Positions 17,462 through 26,541 of a stretch of DNA of 64,000 bases are shown here, piece by piece. This DNA is from Methanobrevibacter gottschalkii DSM 11977 (GTDB lineage Archaea > Methanobacteriota > Methanobacteria > Methanobacteriales > Methanobacteriaceae): assembly GCF_003814835.1 (NCBI RefSeq), contig NZ_RKRG01000004.1, positions 58,749 through 122,748 of the forward strand, written 5' to 3'. Numbering within the stretch: position 1 is the stretch's first letter; each line of letters opens with the position of its first letter. A program made the translations under genes and the position numbers. The notes beneath the pieces were generated by a model that was not told the DNA's origin, did not search any database, and was given only the letters and a program-made list of their open reading frames with translations.

Positions 17462-17644
17462 CTATTTGAAATAAACCTTAAGAGCATTTAATTGATTATT
17501 GAATTCATTAACTTCTTTTGACTTAATTTCACCACCCAAATCATCCATATAATTATTATACATATAAATAACCAGTAAAACCACTACAAATATTCCTCCA
17601 AAAAGTAAAATGAACTCCGCTGATGTTTGAGCACTATCATCCAT
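17462..17644 (-). CDS. Class III signal-peptide pilin-like protein
   Basis: 60 residues. A short N-terminus ends in the class III motif QTSAEF (QxSxEF), directly followed by a hydrophobic stretch (residues about 11-28) and a short polar tail. Such proteins are cut by the EppA-type prepilin peptidase ahead of the Gln and assemble into pili through the hydrophobic segment. The ATG overlaps the stop of the TadC-like gene by one base. Confidence 0.75.
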   Translation of the reverse strand: MDDSAQTSAEFILLFGGIFVVVLLVIYMYNNYMDDLGGEIKSKEVNEFNNQLNALKVYFK

Positions 17645-18570
17645 TAAAAACCCCCCATAAACAGTGTTCCGCCAAATGTGGAAATTATATAAAATATTCC
17701 GAAAGATGCTGCTACAAGAGGCAGGGAAAACTTAAGTCCCGTTTTTACCTCACCATACATTATAACACTTATTATGAATCCAACCAAAAAAGAATGAATT
17801 ATAAGATACATTTCACCAACTAATGGGGCGGAAATAATCATTTCAGATTCCATTCCATAGCTTTGCATAAAATTAGAATAAACACTAACCATACCCATTG
17901 CAAATGGAGTTGCAACAATTGCCGAGATTAATAAAAACATGACTGACATCATAACAGCTGATTTTCTCTCACGTTTAAGTGCCATTAAATCCCTTAAATC
18001 ATTTGAAACATCGAGTAATACTGTTGAAATACTTGATCCACTTTTCCTACCATCCAATATAATACCAAAAATTCGCTCTAACTCTTTTGATTTTAATCGC
18101 TTAGACATTGCACGCCATGCATCATCAAAATTTTGACCCATCCGAATTTCAATTATTGCCCTTCTGATTTCATCATAAAGTGGTCCACTAGAATAATGGG
18201 ACATGTCCTCCATTGCATTTTCAAAGCTTAAACCCACCTGAAGCATGCTGGAAAGTTGTCTTAAAAAATCTGGTGCAGTATGCTCAATTTCTTGAGCTCT
18301 TTTTTCTTGTTGGACAATAATATATGTAAAAATTATAGGAATTATGAAAAATGGGAATATTAATATTGAAAATGGCAAATTAAAGAGAGTTAATGCAATT
18401 ACTAGAAAAATTTCTGTTACAAGAATGAAAATTATAATTATAGATAAAACTTTACTTGCTTCTGTAGAAATAGACCCACTCAGCAAAAATTCATTTATTT
18501 TAAATAAATATTTCTCAGGAACATTATTGTCTAAAAATAAAGTTAAATTATTGATTATATTAAATTTCAT
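17644..18570 (-). CDS. Type II/IV secretion F (TadC-like) pilus platform protein
   Basis: 308 residues with a pair of hydrophobic helices near 42-85 and others near 205-232 and 240-300. The T2SSF cytoplasmic region reads TAPDFLRQLSSMLQVGLSFE near 99, GPLYDEIRRAIIEIRMGQNF near 128 and MSKRLKSKELERIFGIILDG near 154. It anchors the assembly ATPase in archaeal pili. The ATPase gene is not adjacent here; only the pilin follows. Confidence 0.85.
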   Translation of the reverse strand: MKFNIINNLTLFLDNNVPEKYLFKINEFLLSGSISTEASKVLSIIIIFILVTEIFLVIALTLFNLPFSILIFPFFIIPIIFTYIIVQQEKRAQEIEHTAPDFLRQLSSMLQVGLSFENAMEDMSHYSSGPLYDEIRRAIIEIRMGQNFDDAWRAMSKRLKSKELERIFGIILDGRKSGSSISTVLLDVSNDLRDLMALKRERKSAVMMSVMFLLISAIVATPFAMGMVSVYSNFMQSYGMESEMIISAPLVGEMYLIIHSFLVGFIISVIMYGEVKTGLKFSLPLVAASFGIFYIISTFGGTLFMGGF

Positions 18571-18828
18571 GAAATAAAATTAGATTTTAAATAATATAAA
18601 GTATTGGTTGTTTTCTAAATAAAAATTACACTGTAAAATCAAGAGAGAACATAAGCAAATATAATATCTCATTTTAAAAAAATCCTAAAAATAACAATAA
18701 AGAATTGAAAATTATCAAATATCTTCATGTGTATTAAACATAATAGGAATATTACACAATACTAAATTACATTAAAACCTATAATATGCTCCATTCAACA
18801 TCGTGAAAATCCAATAATTTAATGAAAT

Positions 18829-19845
18829 TTATTCAATATTAAGTGGCAAATCGCCAATAACATTTGCTTTTTTAGAAATGATCACAGTATCTTCAAGTCT
18901 AACTCCAAATTTCCCTTCCAAATATATTCCCGGTTCGACTGTTATTACCATACCTTTTTCAATGACAGTTTCATCACGAGCGGAAAAACCTGGAGTCTCA
19001 TGAATATTTAACCCCAAGCTATGGCCTGTTGAGTGAATATAATTATCACCATAACCATATTCAGCAATAATATCCCTAGCAACTTTATCAACTTCACAAC
19101 ATTTCATACCCACTTTAACAGATTTTATTGCCTTATCATGAGCTTCTGCAACAATATCCCAAATTTCTTGCTGGCTTTCAGCATATACAATTGTACGAGT
19201 ATTATCAGAACAATATCCCTTAAAAATAGCTCCCCAATCAATTAAAATTGGCCTTTCCAATTTTTTAGCTTCAGGAATCGCATGGGGAAGGCTTGAATTA
19301 GCTCCACTTGTTACAATTGTTTCAAATGATTCTTTTGAAGCTCCATTATCAATCATGTAACGAACAAGATTAAAAGCCACTTCCCTTTCTGTTCCATTAT
19401 TATTTAAAATATCTAATTGTAAAAATGATTTTTGAGCTATTTCTGTGGCTTTTGTGATTTTTTCAATTTCAGAAGGTGTTTTAATCATACGTTGCTTATC
19501 AACATATGATTTATCAGATATTTCAAAATCATCCTTAAAACGGGCATAAGTACTGTAAGGTAGTGTTGGTTCAATTGCAAGATTTTTAATTCCTTCTTCT
19601 TTTAGCTCTTTTATCATTAAATCATAGGATTCATATTGTTTAACTTCGATTGTTGAATCGCGATTTGCAATTTCCATATCCATTCCAGACACATAAATGA
19701 TTGGATTTTCTTTAAGTATACAAAAAGCAAAACTGGTCGGTTTATATCCTGAAATATATTCGATATTTGTAAATTGTGTAAGTAAATAAGCTTGAACACC
19801 GTCTTTTTTAATGTCTTTTAGAATATTATTTAAATGTAAGTTCAT
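18829..19845 (-). CDS. M24 metallopeptidase, Xaa-Pro dipeptidase/aminopeptidase-like
   Basis: 338 residues. An N-terminal creatinase-like domain (1-115) is followed by a pita-bread catalytic domain. All five metal ligands are visible: the two Asp in LIDWGAIFKGYCSDNTRT (near 205), His in HSTGHSLGLNIHE (near 276), and Glu in VEPGIYLEG (near 305) and VRLEDTV (near 319). It trims peptides with proline in position 2 in the cytoplasm. Monocistronic, divergent from the M50 gene. Confidence 0.9.
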   Translation of the reverse strand: MNLHLNNILKDIKKDGVQAYLLTQFTNIEYISGYKPTSFAFCILKENPIIYVSGMDMEIANRDSTIEVKQYESYDLMIKELKEEGIKNLAIEPTLPYSTYARFKDDFEISDKSYVDKQRMIKTPSEIEKITKATEIAQKSFLQLDILNNNGTEREVAFNLVRYMIDNGASKESFETIVTSGANSSLPHAIPEAKKLERPILIDWGAIFKGYCSDNTRTIVYAESQQEIWDIVAEAHDKAIKSVKVGMKCCEVDKVARDIIAEYGYGDNYIHSTGHSLGLNIHETPGFSARDETVIEKGMVITVEPGIYLEGKFGVRLEDTVIISKKANVIGDLPLNIE

Positions 19846-19922
19846 GTTTAATAATTTAGAAAAAAGTATTATAAAAAAATAAAGGATACTTTTATTAAAG
19901 TCAAATTAGATATTTTAACATT

Positions 19923-20564
19923 ATGTTTAAATTTACAAGTAGTGAAATAAGAGATTTAATAATTGCGTTTATCGTTATCTCTCTCAGTTTTGCAATAGTA
20001 AATGGTGGAAGAAACCCCTCTGCTGTGCTTAGCATTTTACCAATTGTTATGGTTGGTGTGGGAGCAGGTTTCATTCTGCACGAACTTGGGCATAAATTTG
20101 TCTCAATGAAATATGGATATTGGGCAGAATTTAAATTATGGCCTCAGGGATTGATATTTGCACTTGTTAGTTCATTTTTAGGATTCGTATTTGCAGCTCC
20201 AGGTGCAGTATATACTTATGCAAATTATATGACTGATGAGATTAATGGTAAAATATCCATTGCAGGACCTGTTGTCAACATTATTCTTGCATTAATATTT
20301 TTAGCAATATGTGTTGCAATTTATCCATCTGCATTTAACTCCGAAACATCAGTATTAATATTCATTATTTGTTCCGTAGGTTATTCAATCAACAGTTTTC
20401 TTGCGGCATTCAACTTAATACCAATTGGAAACTTAGATGGATCTAAAGTATTAACATGGAATGCTGGAATCTGGACTATTACAATTGCTATTGCCGGAAT
20501 AATGACAGTGATGTCTATGACAATGGGTGTTGAAACCATAGTAAGAATTATTTTAGGATTTTAA
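19923..20564 (+). CDS. Site-2 protease (M50) family membrane protein
   Basis: 213 residues, about six hydrophobic segments. The zinc motif HELGH is at residues 53-57 and the second M50 motif NLDGSK near 173, so the catalytic set is complete. S2P-family enzymes cut within membranes. There is no PDZ or CBS domain. The stop is separated from the ycaO ATG by one base, so it appears to be the first gene of the McrA thioamidation operon. A link to that function is inference. Confidence 0.85.
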   Translation: MFKFTSSEIRDLIIAFIVISLSFAIVNGGRNPSAVLSILPIVMVGVGAGFILHELGHKFVSMKYGYWAEFKLWPQGLIFALVSSFLGFVFAAPGAVYTYANYMTDEINGKISIAGPVVNIILALIFLAICVAIYPSAFNSETSVLIFIICSVGYSINSFLAAFNLIPIGNLDGSKVLTWNAGIWTITIAIAGIMTVMSMTMGVETIVRIILGF

Positions 20565-20565
20565 A

Positions 20566-21768
20566 ATGACAGAGAAGCTCACATATTTCGAAGGAACACA
20601 CAGAGTTATTGCACCGAAAAAAACAATTGAAATTAACGAAAATAAGTTAAGGATTGCTGGAATTACACGTATTGCAGACATTACTGATTTAGATAGGATA
20701 GGAATGCCTGTTTTCACTGCAATTAGACCAACTGCAGAAGATGGAGCAATTAGCATTTATGGTGGAAAAGGAATCTCAAAAGACCATGCAAAAGCTTCAG
20801 CTATGATGGAAGGTTTTGAGAGATATTCCGCTGAAAAACAAGAAGCTGATGAAACATTAATTGCAACAACCAGTGCAATTACTCAGAAAGGAAAATATGC
20901 CAATCCTAAAACATTAAATCTGCCTCAAAAATATGAAAAAGAGGATATTAGTAAAATACCTCTTGAATGGAATATAGCAACTGATTTAATTTCGGGTGAG
21001 GAATATTATGTTCCTTCAAATGCAGTATTCCACCCTTATAATCATGAAAATAATGTTCAAAGTTTATTTAAATCAAACACCAATGGCCTTGCATCCGGAA
21101 ATATTTTAGATGAAGCCATTTTGCATGGAATCTTTGAAGTAATTGAGAGAGATGCATGGAGTATTTTTGAGTTAACTCATAAAAATTATTCGCAAATTAA
21201 ATTAGATAGCATTGAAAGTGAATTAATTAACACAATAATTAATAAATTCGAGTCTAATGGAATTAAAATTAAATTAATGGATTTTACAGCAGACATTAAA
21301 ATTCCAACAATAGCCGCTTCAGCAGATGACACCATTACAAAAGATGCAGGACTATTGACATTAGGCATGGGAACACATTTAGATCCTGAAGTTGCAGTCT
21401 TAAGGGCTTTAACAGAAGTTGCTCAAAGTAGAGCAACACAAATCAATGGTGCTCGTGAAGATACCGTAAGAGCAGATTTTGCACGTGAAGCAGGCTATGA
21501 AAGGATGAAAAGAATAAATAAATACTACTTCAGAGAGGAAGAAAAACAAATCAACTTCCAGGATATTGAAAATAAATCCACAACATCAATCAATGCCGAT
21601 TTAGATATCGTGAAAAAAGAATTAATAGCTAATGACATTAAACAGATTTTATACACTAACTTAACAAGACCAGAACTTAATGTTAGTGTTGTAAGAGTAA
21701 TAATTCCTGAAATGGAAATATATGCTCTTGATCCAACACGTGCAGGATACAGATTTTTAAGAGTATGA
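20566..21768 (+). CDS. ycaO: YcaO-related McrA-glycine thioamidation protein
   Basis: 400 residues. YcaO enzymes activate a backbone amide with ATP; the methanogen form works with TfuA to turn a glycine in the McrA active site into thioglycine. Recognisable blocks: GKGISKDHAKASAMMEGFERYSAE split by residue 85, LASGNILDEAILHGIFEVIERDAW near 170-193, and LGMGTHLDPEVAVLRALTEV near 266. The C-terminus (LDPTRAGYRFLRV) is that of the non-Pro-rich archaeal type. tfuA follows after 4 nt and larE after that. Confidence 0.92.
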   Translation: MTEKLTYFEGTHRVIAPKKTIEINENKLRIAGITRIADITDLDRIGMPVFTAIRPTAEDGAISIYGGKGISKDHAKASAMMEGFERYSAEKQEADETLIATTSAITQKGKYANPKTLNLPQKYEKEDISKIPLEWNIATDLISGEEYYVPSNAVFHPYNHENNVQSLFKSNTNGLASGNILDEAILHGIFEVIERDAWSIFELTHKNYSQIKLDSIESELINTIINKFESNGIKIKLMDFTADIKIPTIAASADDTITKDAGLLTLGMGTHLDPEVAVLRALTEVAQSRATQINGAREDTVRADFAREAGYERMKRINKYYFREEEKQINFQDIENKSTTSINADLDIVKKELIANDIKQILYTNLTRPELNVSVVRVIIPEMEIYALDPTRAGYRFLRV

Positions 21769-21772
21769 TGCT

Positions 21773-22423
21773 ATGAAAATCATAATTTATACAGGACTTT
21801 CAATTCCTTTTGATGAAGCAAAAGAAATTTTAGATTCACATGATAACATCGAGGTAATCTACAAAAAACCTATTAAAAGAGGAGATTTGGGTCATGACAT
21901 TAAAGAGAATCCTGATATAATAGCAATAATAGATGGTGTATTTCACCAAAACTCTGCAGTAGGACATAGAGAAATTCTTAGTGTGATGAAAAAAGGAGTT
22001 AAAGTTTATGGTTCTTCCAGCATGGGTGCACTTAGAGCATCAGAACTTGACACACTCGGAATGGAGGGTGTGGGATACTGTTATAATGAATATGCAAGTG
22101 GAAATGTCACTTCAGATGATGATGTTGCAGTAATGCTTGACTCAGATACCTTAGAAGCCATTTCAGTTCCTTTAATTAGTATGAATTATGTTTTTACTAA
22201 TGCTGTAAATGAAAATATCCTCACCCAAGAAGAAAAAGACGAGTTAATCAGAATTACAAAAGAAACTTATTATCCTAAAAGAAACTATGCTCAGACATTA
22301 TCAAAATCTGGTCTGAATAGGGATAAAAAAGAAAAACTAATTAATTTTATTCGTACTTCAGAAGATATCAAAAAAGAAGATGCAAAAGCATTACTAAGCC
22401 ATATTAAATATGTGATTGAATGA
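21773..22423 (+). CDS. tfuA: TfuA-related McrA-glycine thioamidation protein
   Basis: 216 residues of the TfuA-like family, with YTGLSIPFDEAKEIL near 5, IAIIDGVFHQNSAVGHREIL near 51 and VYGSSSMGALRASELDTLGM near 78. TfuA partners YcaO and is thought to deliver or activate sulfide for thioglycine in McrA. Its stop overlaps the larE start by 4 nt (ATGA). Confidence 0.92.
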   Translation: MKIIIYTGLSIPFDEAKEILDSHDNIEVIYKKPIKRGDLGHDIKENPDIIAIIDGVFHQNSAVGHREILSVMKKGVKVYGSSSMGALRASELDTLGMEGVGYCYNEYASGNVTSDDDVAVMLDSDTLEAISVPLISMNYVFTNAVNENILTQEEKDELIRITKETYYPKRNYAQTLSKSGLNRDKKEKLINFIRTSEDIKKEDAKALLSHIKYVIE

Positions 22424-23430
22424 GATTAGAAGATAAAATCAATATCGTTAGGAATATCTTAAAAGATAAGAATGTGGCTATCGGTTTTTCAGGGGGAAGT
22501 GATTCTACATTAATTATTTATTTAGCTTCAATGTTTGCAAAAAATACGTTAGCCGTAACAATAGATAATCATCTGATGCCGACTGAATTTATTGAACATG
22601 CAAAAAGAGTAACATCCTCCTTAGGAGTTAAACATGAAATTATTGACATAGATTTCTATAAAGACCCTGATTTTTTAAAAAATACTCCTAAAAGATGTTA
22701 TACCTGCCGTAATTTGATGTATGGAGAAATTAAAAAAGTTGCAAATGAAAATGGATTTGATTATATTTGTGATGGCAATAACATTAGTGATCTAGTCGAT
22801 AATCGTCCGGGAATTTTAATTACTTATGCTAATGAATTTAAAACACCATTAATTGAAGCAAAATTAACTTCAAAAGAAATTCATGAATACTTAGATAAAA
22901 ACAATATTCCTTATTCAAAATCTACTACTTGTCTTGCAACAAGAATTAAAACTAACACCCCAATAACTAAAGAAAAAATTGAAAATATTAGTTATTGTGA
23001 AGATTATATTTTATCAAATACTGAGTGCGAAACTGTAAAAGTTAGAGATCTTGGAAGCATTTGTATGTGTGAAGTTGACAAGATTGATGAAATTATTAAT
23101 GAAAATAAATTTAAACAGATTAATGATGAATTAAAAAAACAAGGATATGAAAAAGTATCATTAAACTTATCAGAAATTAAAAATAATGGAGAGATTATTC
23201 TTAATTATATTGATGGTTCATTTTCATATAAACTTCCATTCACAATCAACATTGCCGATACAAAAAAACAATTAAAAAATAAAATTATTTGCCAAACAAA
23301 AGAAAAAATAGAAATAGAAAATATTGATATTTTTGATACGGGATTAATAAAAGGAAATAATTTTAAGAACTATGAAGATGCATTAAATAAATTTATGCAT
23401 GTTCTAACCAAATTGAGAAGGAACATTTAG
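22420..23430 (+). CDS. larE: LarE-like ATP-dependent sulfur transferase
   Basis: 336 residues. The PP-loop pyrophosphatase motif GFSGGSDST is at 22-30. Cys93 and Cys96 (RCYTCRN) and Cys171 (STTCLATRI) match the three-Cys set of LarE variants that carry a [4Fe-4S] cluster and can transfer sulfur catalytically. The classic role is to insert sulfur into the nickel-pincer cofactor of lactate racemase. Coupled directly to tfuA, it may instead supply sulfur for McrA thioglycine (inference). The C-terminal 70 residues exceed the common length of about 270. Confidence 0.85.
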   Translation: MRLEDKINIVRNILKDKNVAIGFSGGSDSTLIIYLASMFAKNTLAVTIDNHLMPTEFIEHAKRVTSSLGVKHEIIDIDFYKDPDFLKNTPKRCYTCRNLMYGEIKKVANENGFDYICDGNNISDLVDNRPGILITYANEFKTPLIEAKLTSKEIHEYLDKNNIPYSKSTTCLATRIKTNTPITKEKIENISYCEDYILSNTECETVKVRDLGSICMCEVDKIDEIINENKFKQINDELKKQGYEKVSLNLSEIKNNGEIILNYIDGSFSYKLPFTINIADTKKQLKNKIICQTKEKIEIENIDIFDTGLIKGNNFKNYEDALNKFMHVLTKLRRNI

Positions 23431-23885
23431 TTTTTCATTTCCTTATATTTTTTTAAAACAATATCCGGAGTTTCGATGCATTGATCAAAAGTTGTTGAAA
23501 ATTCTTTAGGTTCAAAATCCTCTTCAACTTTTCTTAAATCTTTTAAGAAAACAGATTTCCCATCAATTTTAAACCCTACACCATCTGCCGAGATAGAAAT
23601 CAAAGTTATTTCAATTTGAGAAGCATTTTCTAAAATATCATCTGCTTTAACCTCATATTTTAAATTTAATGTTTTATGAGGCATTATTTCATTGATGGTT
23701 CTTTTGATAACAGAATCAAAAAGTTCTAAAAATTTAACGGCTGGAGGCATATTATTTGCCCACCAATAAGTAAGAACAGAGTTTAAAACAATGTTGTGTT
23801 CAGAGAAATCATCATATAATCTCGCACGAACGCCAACACTAGTATTATCAACTACCTTAATCACTAATACTGGATTAACAGCCAT
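23427..23885 (-). CDS. Conserved hypothetical protein
   Basis: 152 residues, family not recognised. Predicted alpha/beta: VLVIKVVDNTSVGVRARLYD at the N-terminus, an amphipathic helix near 48-70, and strands IEITLISISADGVGFKIDGK near 93. No membrane segment and one Cys. The stop overlaps the larE stop by 4 nt (TTAG) in convergent orientation. It lies 7 nt downstream of the CBS gene, so those two are likely co-transcribed. Confidence 0.55.
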   Translation of the reverse strand: MAVNPVLVIKVVDNTSVGVRARLYDDFSEHNIVLNSVLTYWWANNMPPAVKFLELFDSVIKRTINEIMPHKTLNLKYEVKADDILENASQIEITLISISADGVGFKIDGKSVFLKDLRKVEEDFEPKEFSTTFDQCIETPDIVLKKYKEMKN

Positions 23886-23892
23886 TATACCA

Positions 23893-24738
23893 CTATTCTT
23901 GTGGAACTAATGCTTTGATTAAATCACTAGCCCTTACAAGACCAACTAAATTACCTTCAACACCAATAACAGGAATTTGTTCAATGTTTAAGGTTTTCAT
24001 TTTTTTAGCGCAGTCTGAAACTTTAGTTTTAGAATTAGCTACTTCGACATTACCTACAGCAACATCACAAACAGTTTTATCAGTGAATTTTAAATGATTT
24101 TTCTCGATGTACAATACTGAAGTGCTGTCCCAAGACCATTTATCTCCTTCAGTACCCACAGTAGAACTGTGTTCACTTCTTTCAGAGATAATTTCAATTT
24201 CAGAAATGAAATCTGTTTCAGTTAAAATTCCAGACAATTTAGCATCATCATCAAGTGCTAAAATAGATTTTAGACCAAATTGATTCATAGATTCAAATGC
24301 TACATTTAATGGAGCCTTTTCCCAAGTTGTTGGAACAGTAGTAATCATATAATTTTCAACAACATCATTAATTTCAGTTTTAGTTAAAGCATTAGATACT
24401 AAATCGAAAGATGTGATAATTCCAACTAATTTTCCATCATCATCCACTACAGGAACTCTTCTAACATCATTATCCATCATTTTACGAGCAGCATCAATTA
24501 CATCATCACCAGGACTTACAGTGATTAAATCTCTACTCATTAACATTGCAATTTGTTCTTCATCAGGATTATTAATTAAATCGGAACGAGTAACTATTCC
24601 TACTAATATATCAGTGTCTCCTTTAACAACTGGCAATACTGCTTTTTTTTCTTTCCTCATTAAGTCTAAAACTTTGTCTCTGTTACCTGGAACAGAAACA
24701 CTAACTACATTTTTAGACATTGTTCTTTTAACTAACAT
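23893..24738 (-). CDS. Four-CBS-domain protein
   Basis: About 281 residues built almost entirely of four CBS modules (near 4-60, 62-120, 125-185 and 215-278). Repeated signatures are LPVVKGDTDILVGIVTRSDL, VPVVDDDGKLVGIITSFDL, LDDDAKLSGILTETDF and IPVIGVEGNLVGLVRASDL. CBS pairs bind adenine nucleotides or SAM and act as energy sensors. ATG 24738 has AGGTG 6 nt upstream; the in-frame GTG at 24747 is part of that site. Confidence 0.9.
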   Translation of the reverse strand: MLVKRTMSKNVVSVSVPGNRDKVLDLMRKEKKAVLPVVKGDTDILVGIVTRSDLINNPDEEQIAMLMSRDLITVSPGDDVIDAARKMMDNDVRRVPVVDDDGKLVGIITSFDLVSNALTKTEINDVVENYMITTVPTTWEKAPLNVAFESMNQFGLKSILALDDDAKLSGILTETDFISEIEIISERSEHSSTVGTEGDKWSWDSTSVLYIEKNHLKFTDKTVCDVAVGNVEVANSKTKVSDCAKKMKTLNIEQIPVIGVEGNLVGLVRASDLIKALVPQE

Positions 24739-24784
24739 AAAAAACACCTATATAAAAATACAATAATAAAATGGTAAATTAAAT

Positions 24785-25207
24785 TTAATGAATTACAAGC
24801 ACTGCACATTTAGCTGAATTAACAACTTTATCTGCTACACTACCCATAATAAATCTATCGAATCCAGATTTACCAGAACTACCTATTACTATTAAATCAA
24901 TATTTTCTTCTTTTGCCACCTCAAGAATAACTTTAGCAGGTGACCCTTCTCTAACTATATGAGTAATTTTCAAATCATTTTCATTTAATTTATCAAATTC
25001 TTTAAGATTTTCTTCAGATCTTTCTTTTAAGATTTGATTTAACTGGTATACTTCATCATCTAATGGAAGTCCGTTAACAAAATTATTCTCTGTAACACTT
25101 ATAGCAATTATCTCAGCCCCAGATATCTCTGCTAAGAATAAAGCATGTTTTTGAGCTTTTTTTGCGAATTCTGATCCATCTGTTGGGACCAATATTTTTT
25201 TATACAT
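24785..25207 (-). CDS. Universal stress protein (UspA family)
   Basis: 140 residues. Starts YKKILVPTDGSEFAKKA and ends with the ATP-binding loop GSSGKSGFDRFIMGS near 110 (GxxGx9GS), so it is an ATP-binding type. I use ATG 25207, which has GGAGG 9 nt upstream; the first ATG (25216) directly abuts GGAGG. It lies 46 nt upstream of the CBS gene on the same strand, a functional pairing seen elsewhere (both sense adenylates). Confidence 0.9.
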   Translation of the reverse strand: MYKKILVPTDGSEFAKKAQKHALFLAEISGAEIIAISVTENNFVNGLPLDDEVYQLNQILKERSEENLKEFDKLNENDLKITHIVREGSPAKVILEVAKEENIDLIVIGSSGKSGFDRFIMGSVADKVVNSAKCAVLVIH

Positions 25208-25248
25208 TATTAACATCCTCCATAATATACAGATTCATATCCATTATA

Positions 25249-26403
25249 TTATATGATTGTTCTTCTATTAATCCTATATAATATATTTTTCGTTTCACAA
25301 CGATTTATTATATTAAGGTAAGGATTTTTGGAAAAAGAATTGAATACATTAAATTCAGCTAAATTATCTTCAGTTATTAGTGATTTATCAATAACATTGT
25401 TAATTCCGAATCCGCAAATATTTGTTGTTGCCATTTTTAAAAGATTGGAAGGATCAATATACTTTTTATAATAAACAGAGATTATTTTTAAAGTAAATTC
25501 CAATTCACGAAGCATATTCGGTGAATTAATCATTACATTATCTGTTCCAAGCAAGGGTGTTATTCCTAAATCAAGCATTTTATTTAAAGGAACTATTCCC
25601 ACATTCAATGTTGCATTTGCTCTTGGACATACAACAACATTTTGAGCAGATACTGAAACTGAATTTAAATCCTCATTTTTTGGATTAGTAAGGTGTACCA
25701 ACTGAGAAAAATTATTAATAACTCCCTTTTCGATTTCACTTAATCCGCAAGCATTAAGAGATTCAATTTGATTCAATTCAGATTCAGCAACATGAATTGA
25801 TGAAATTTTACCTGCTTTTTCACATTCCTTTGAAATAAGTTCTGCAACATCCATTGTTATTTCTCCAAAACCACTTGGAGCAATGCCATCTGCAAATTTA
25901 AGAAGTTTGCGAATAGCTATTTTAACTTTGCTTAAATCTGGATCATCACCATAAAAACTATCGTCACGGCCTAAAATAATTGGTTTTATGGGAATGTCCT
26001 CAGATGCCTTTCTTAAAAGTTTAACACCTTTTAATCCACCTTCACGATAATCAATGAAATGTGTTGTTCCACCATAAACCATATCCCACATTGAATATTT
26101 CATCGCCTGTATCAATTCATCATCACTAACATCGGATAATGCAACATGTTTAACCCCATTGGGAGGTTTCACCATTTCACTTAAAGATAAACCATACCCC
26201 TCATCCTTAATAATAGAATCACCAATATGCATATGGCCATTTATAAAAGAAGGACAAACTACAGACCCATCAACATCAATAATTTTACCCTCTAGGAATC
26301 CCTTTCCAATTTCAATGATTCTTCCATCATCAACAACAATATTTTCACGAGTAGGAACCAAATCTTTACCTTTCAATATGATTCCATTTGCTATAGTAAA
26401 CAT
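25249..26403 (-). CDS. Amidohydrolase family protein (SsnA/TrzN/MtaD-like)
   Basis: 384 residues. The metal site is complete for the cytosine-deaminase-like branch: GHMHIGDSI near 56, the His in SIHVAES near 199, VHLTNP near 237 and the Asp in LLGTDNVM near 295. Candidate reactions include deamination of an adenosine- or guanine-type base or of 5-deoxyadenosine (as DadD does in methanogens), but the length and N-terminus do not allow a choice. Monocistronic. Confidence 0.8.
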   Translation of the reverse strand: MFTIANGIILKGKDLVPTRENIVVDDGRIIEIGKGFLEGKIIDVDGSVVCPSFINGHMHIGDSIIKDEGYGLSLSEMVKPPNGVKHVALSDVSDDELIQAMKYSMWDMVYGGTTHFIDYREGGLKGVKLLRKASEDIPIKPIILGRDDSFYGDDPDLSKVKIAIRKLLKFADGIAPSGFGEITMDVAELISKECEKAGKISSIHVAESELNQIESLNACGLSEIEKGVINNFSQLVHLTNPKNEDLNSVSVSAQNVVVCPRANATLNVGIVPLNKMLDLGITPLLGTDNVMINSPNMLRELEFTLKIISVYYKKYIDPSNLLKMATTNICGFGINNVIDKSLITEDNLAEFNVFNSFSKNPYLNIINRCETKNILYRINRRTII

Positions 26404-26541
26404 TAAAGGAAAGTCTAATTTTTTTTATTAATATAATTATCTTTATTAAATCAAAAAAACAAAATTAAAATATAACTTAGAGAACACTTTAAAGTTGTAT
26501 TATTAAATATTACATGTCTTTTTAAAGCATAAGGTGATACT

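Noticed and set aside
18571..18828. 258-nt spacer checked for tRNA, sRNA or small genes
   Set aside because: Uniformly AT-rich with no GC-rich stem set, no tRNA arms and no frame with a ribosome-binding site; only promoter-like sequence is expected.
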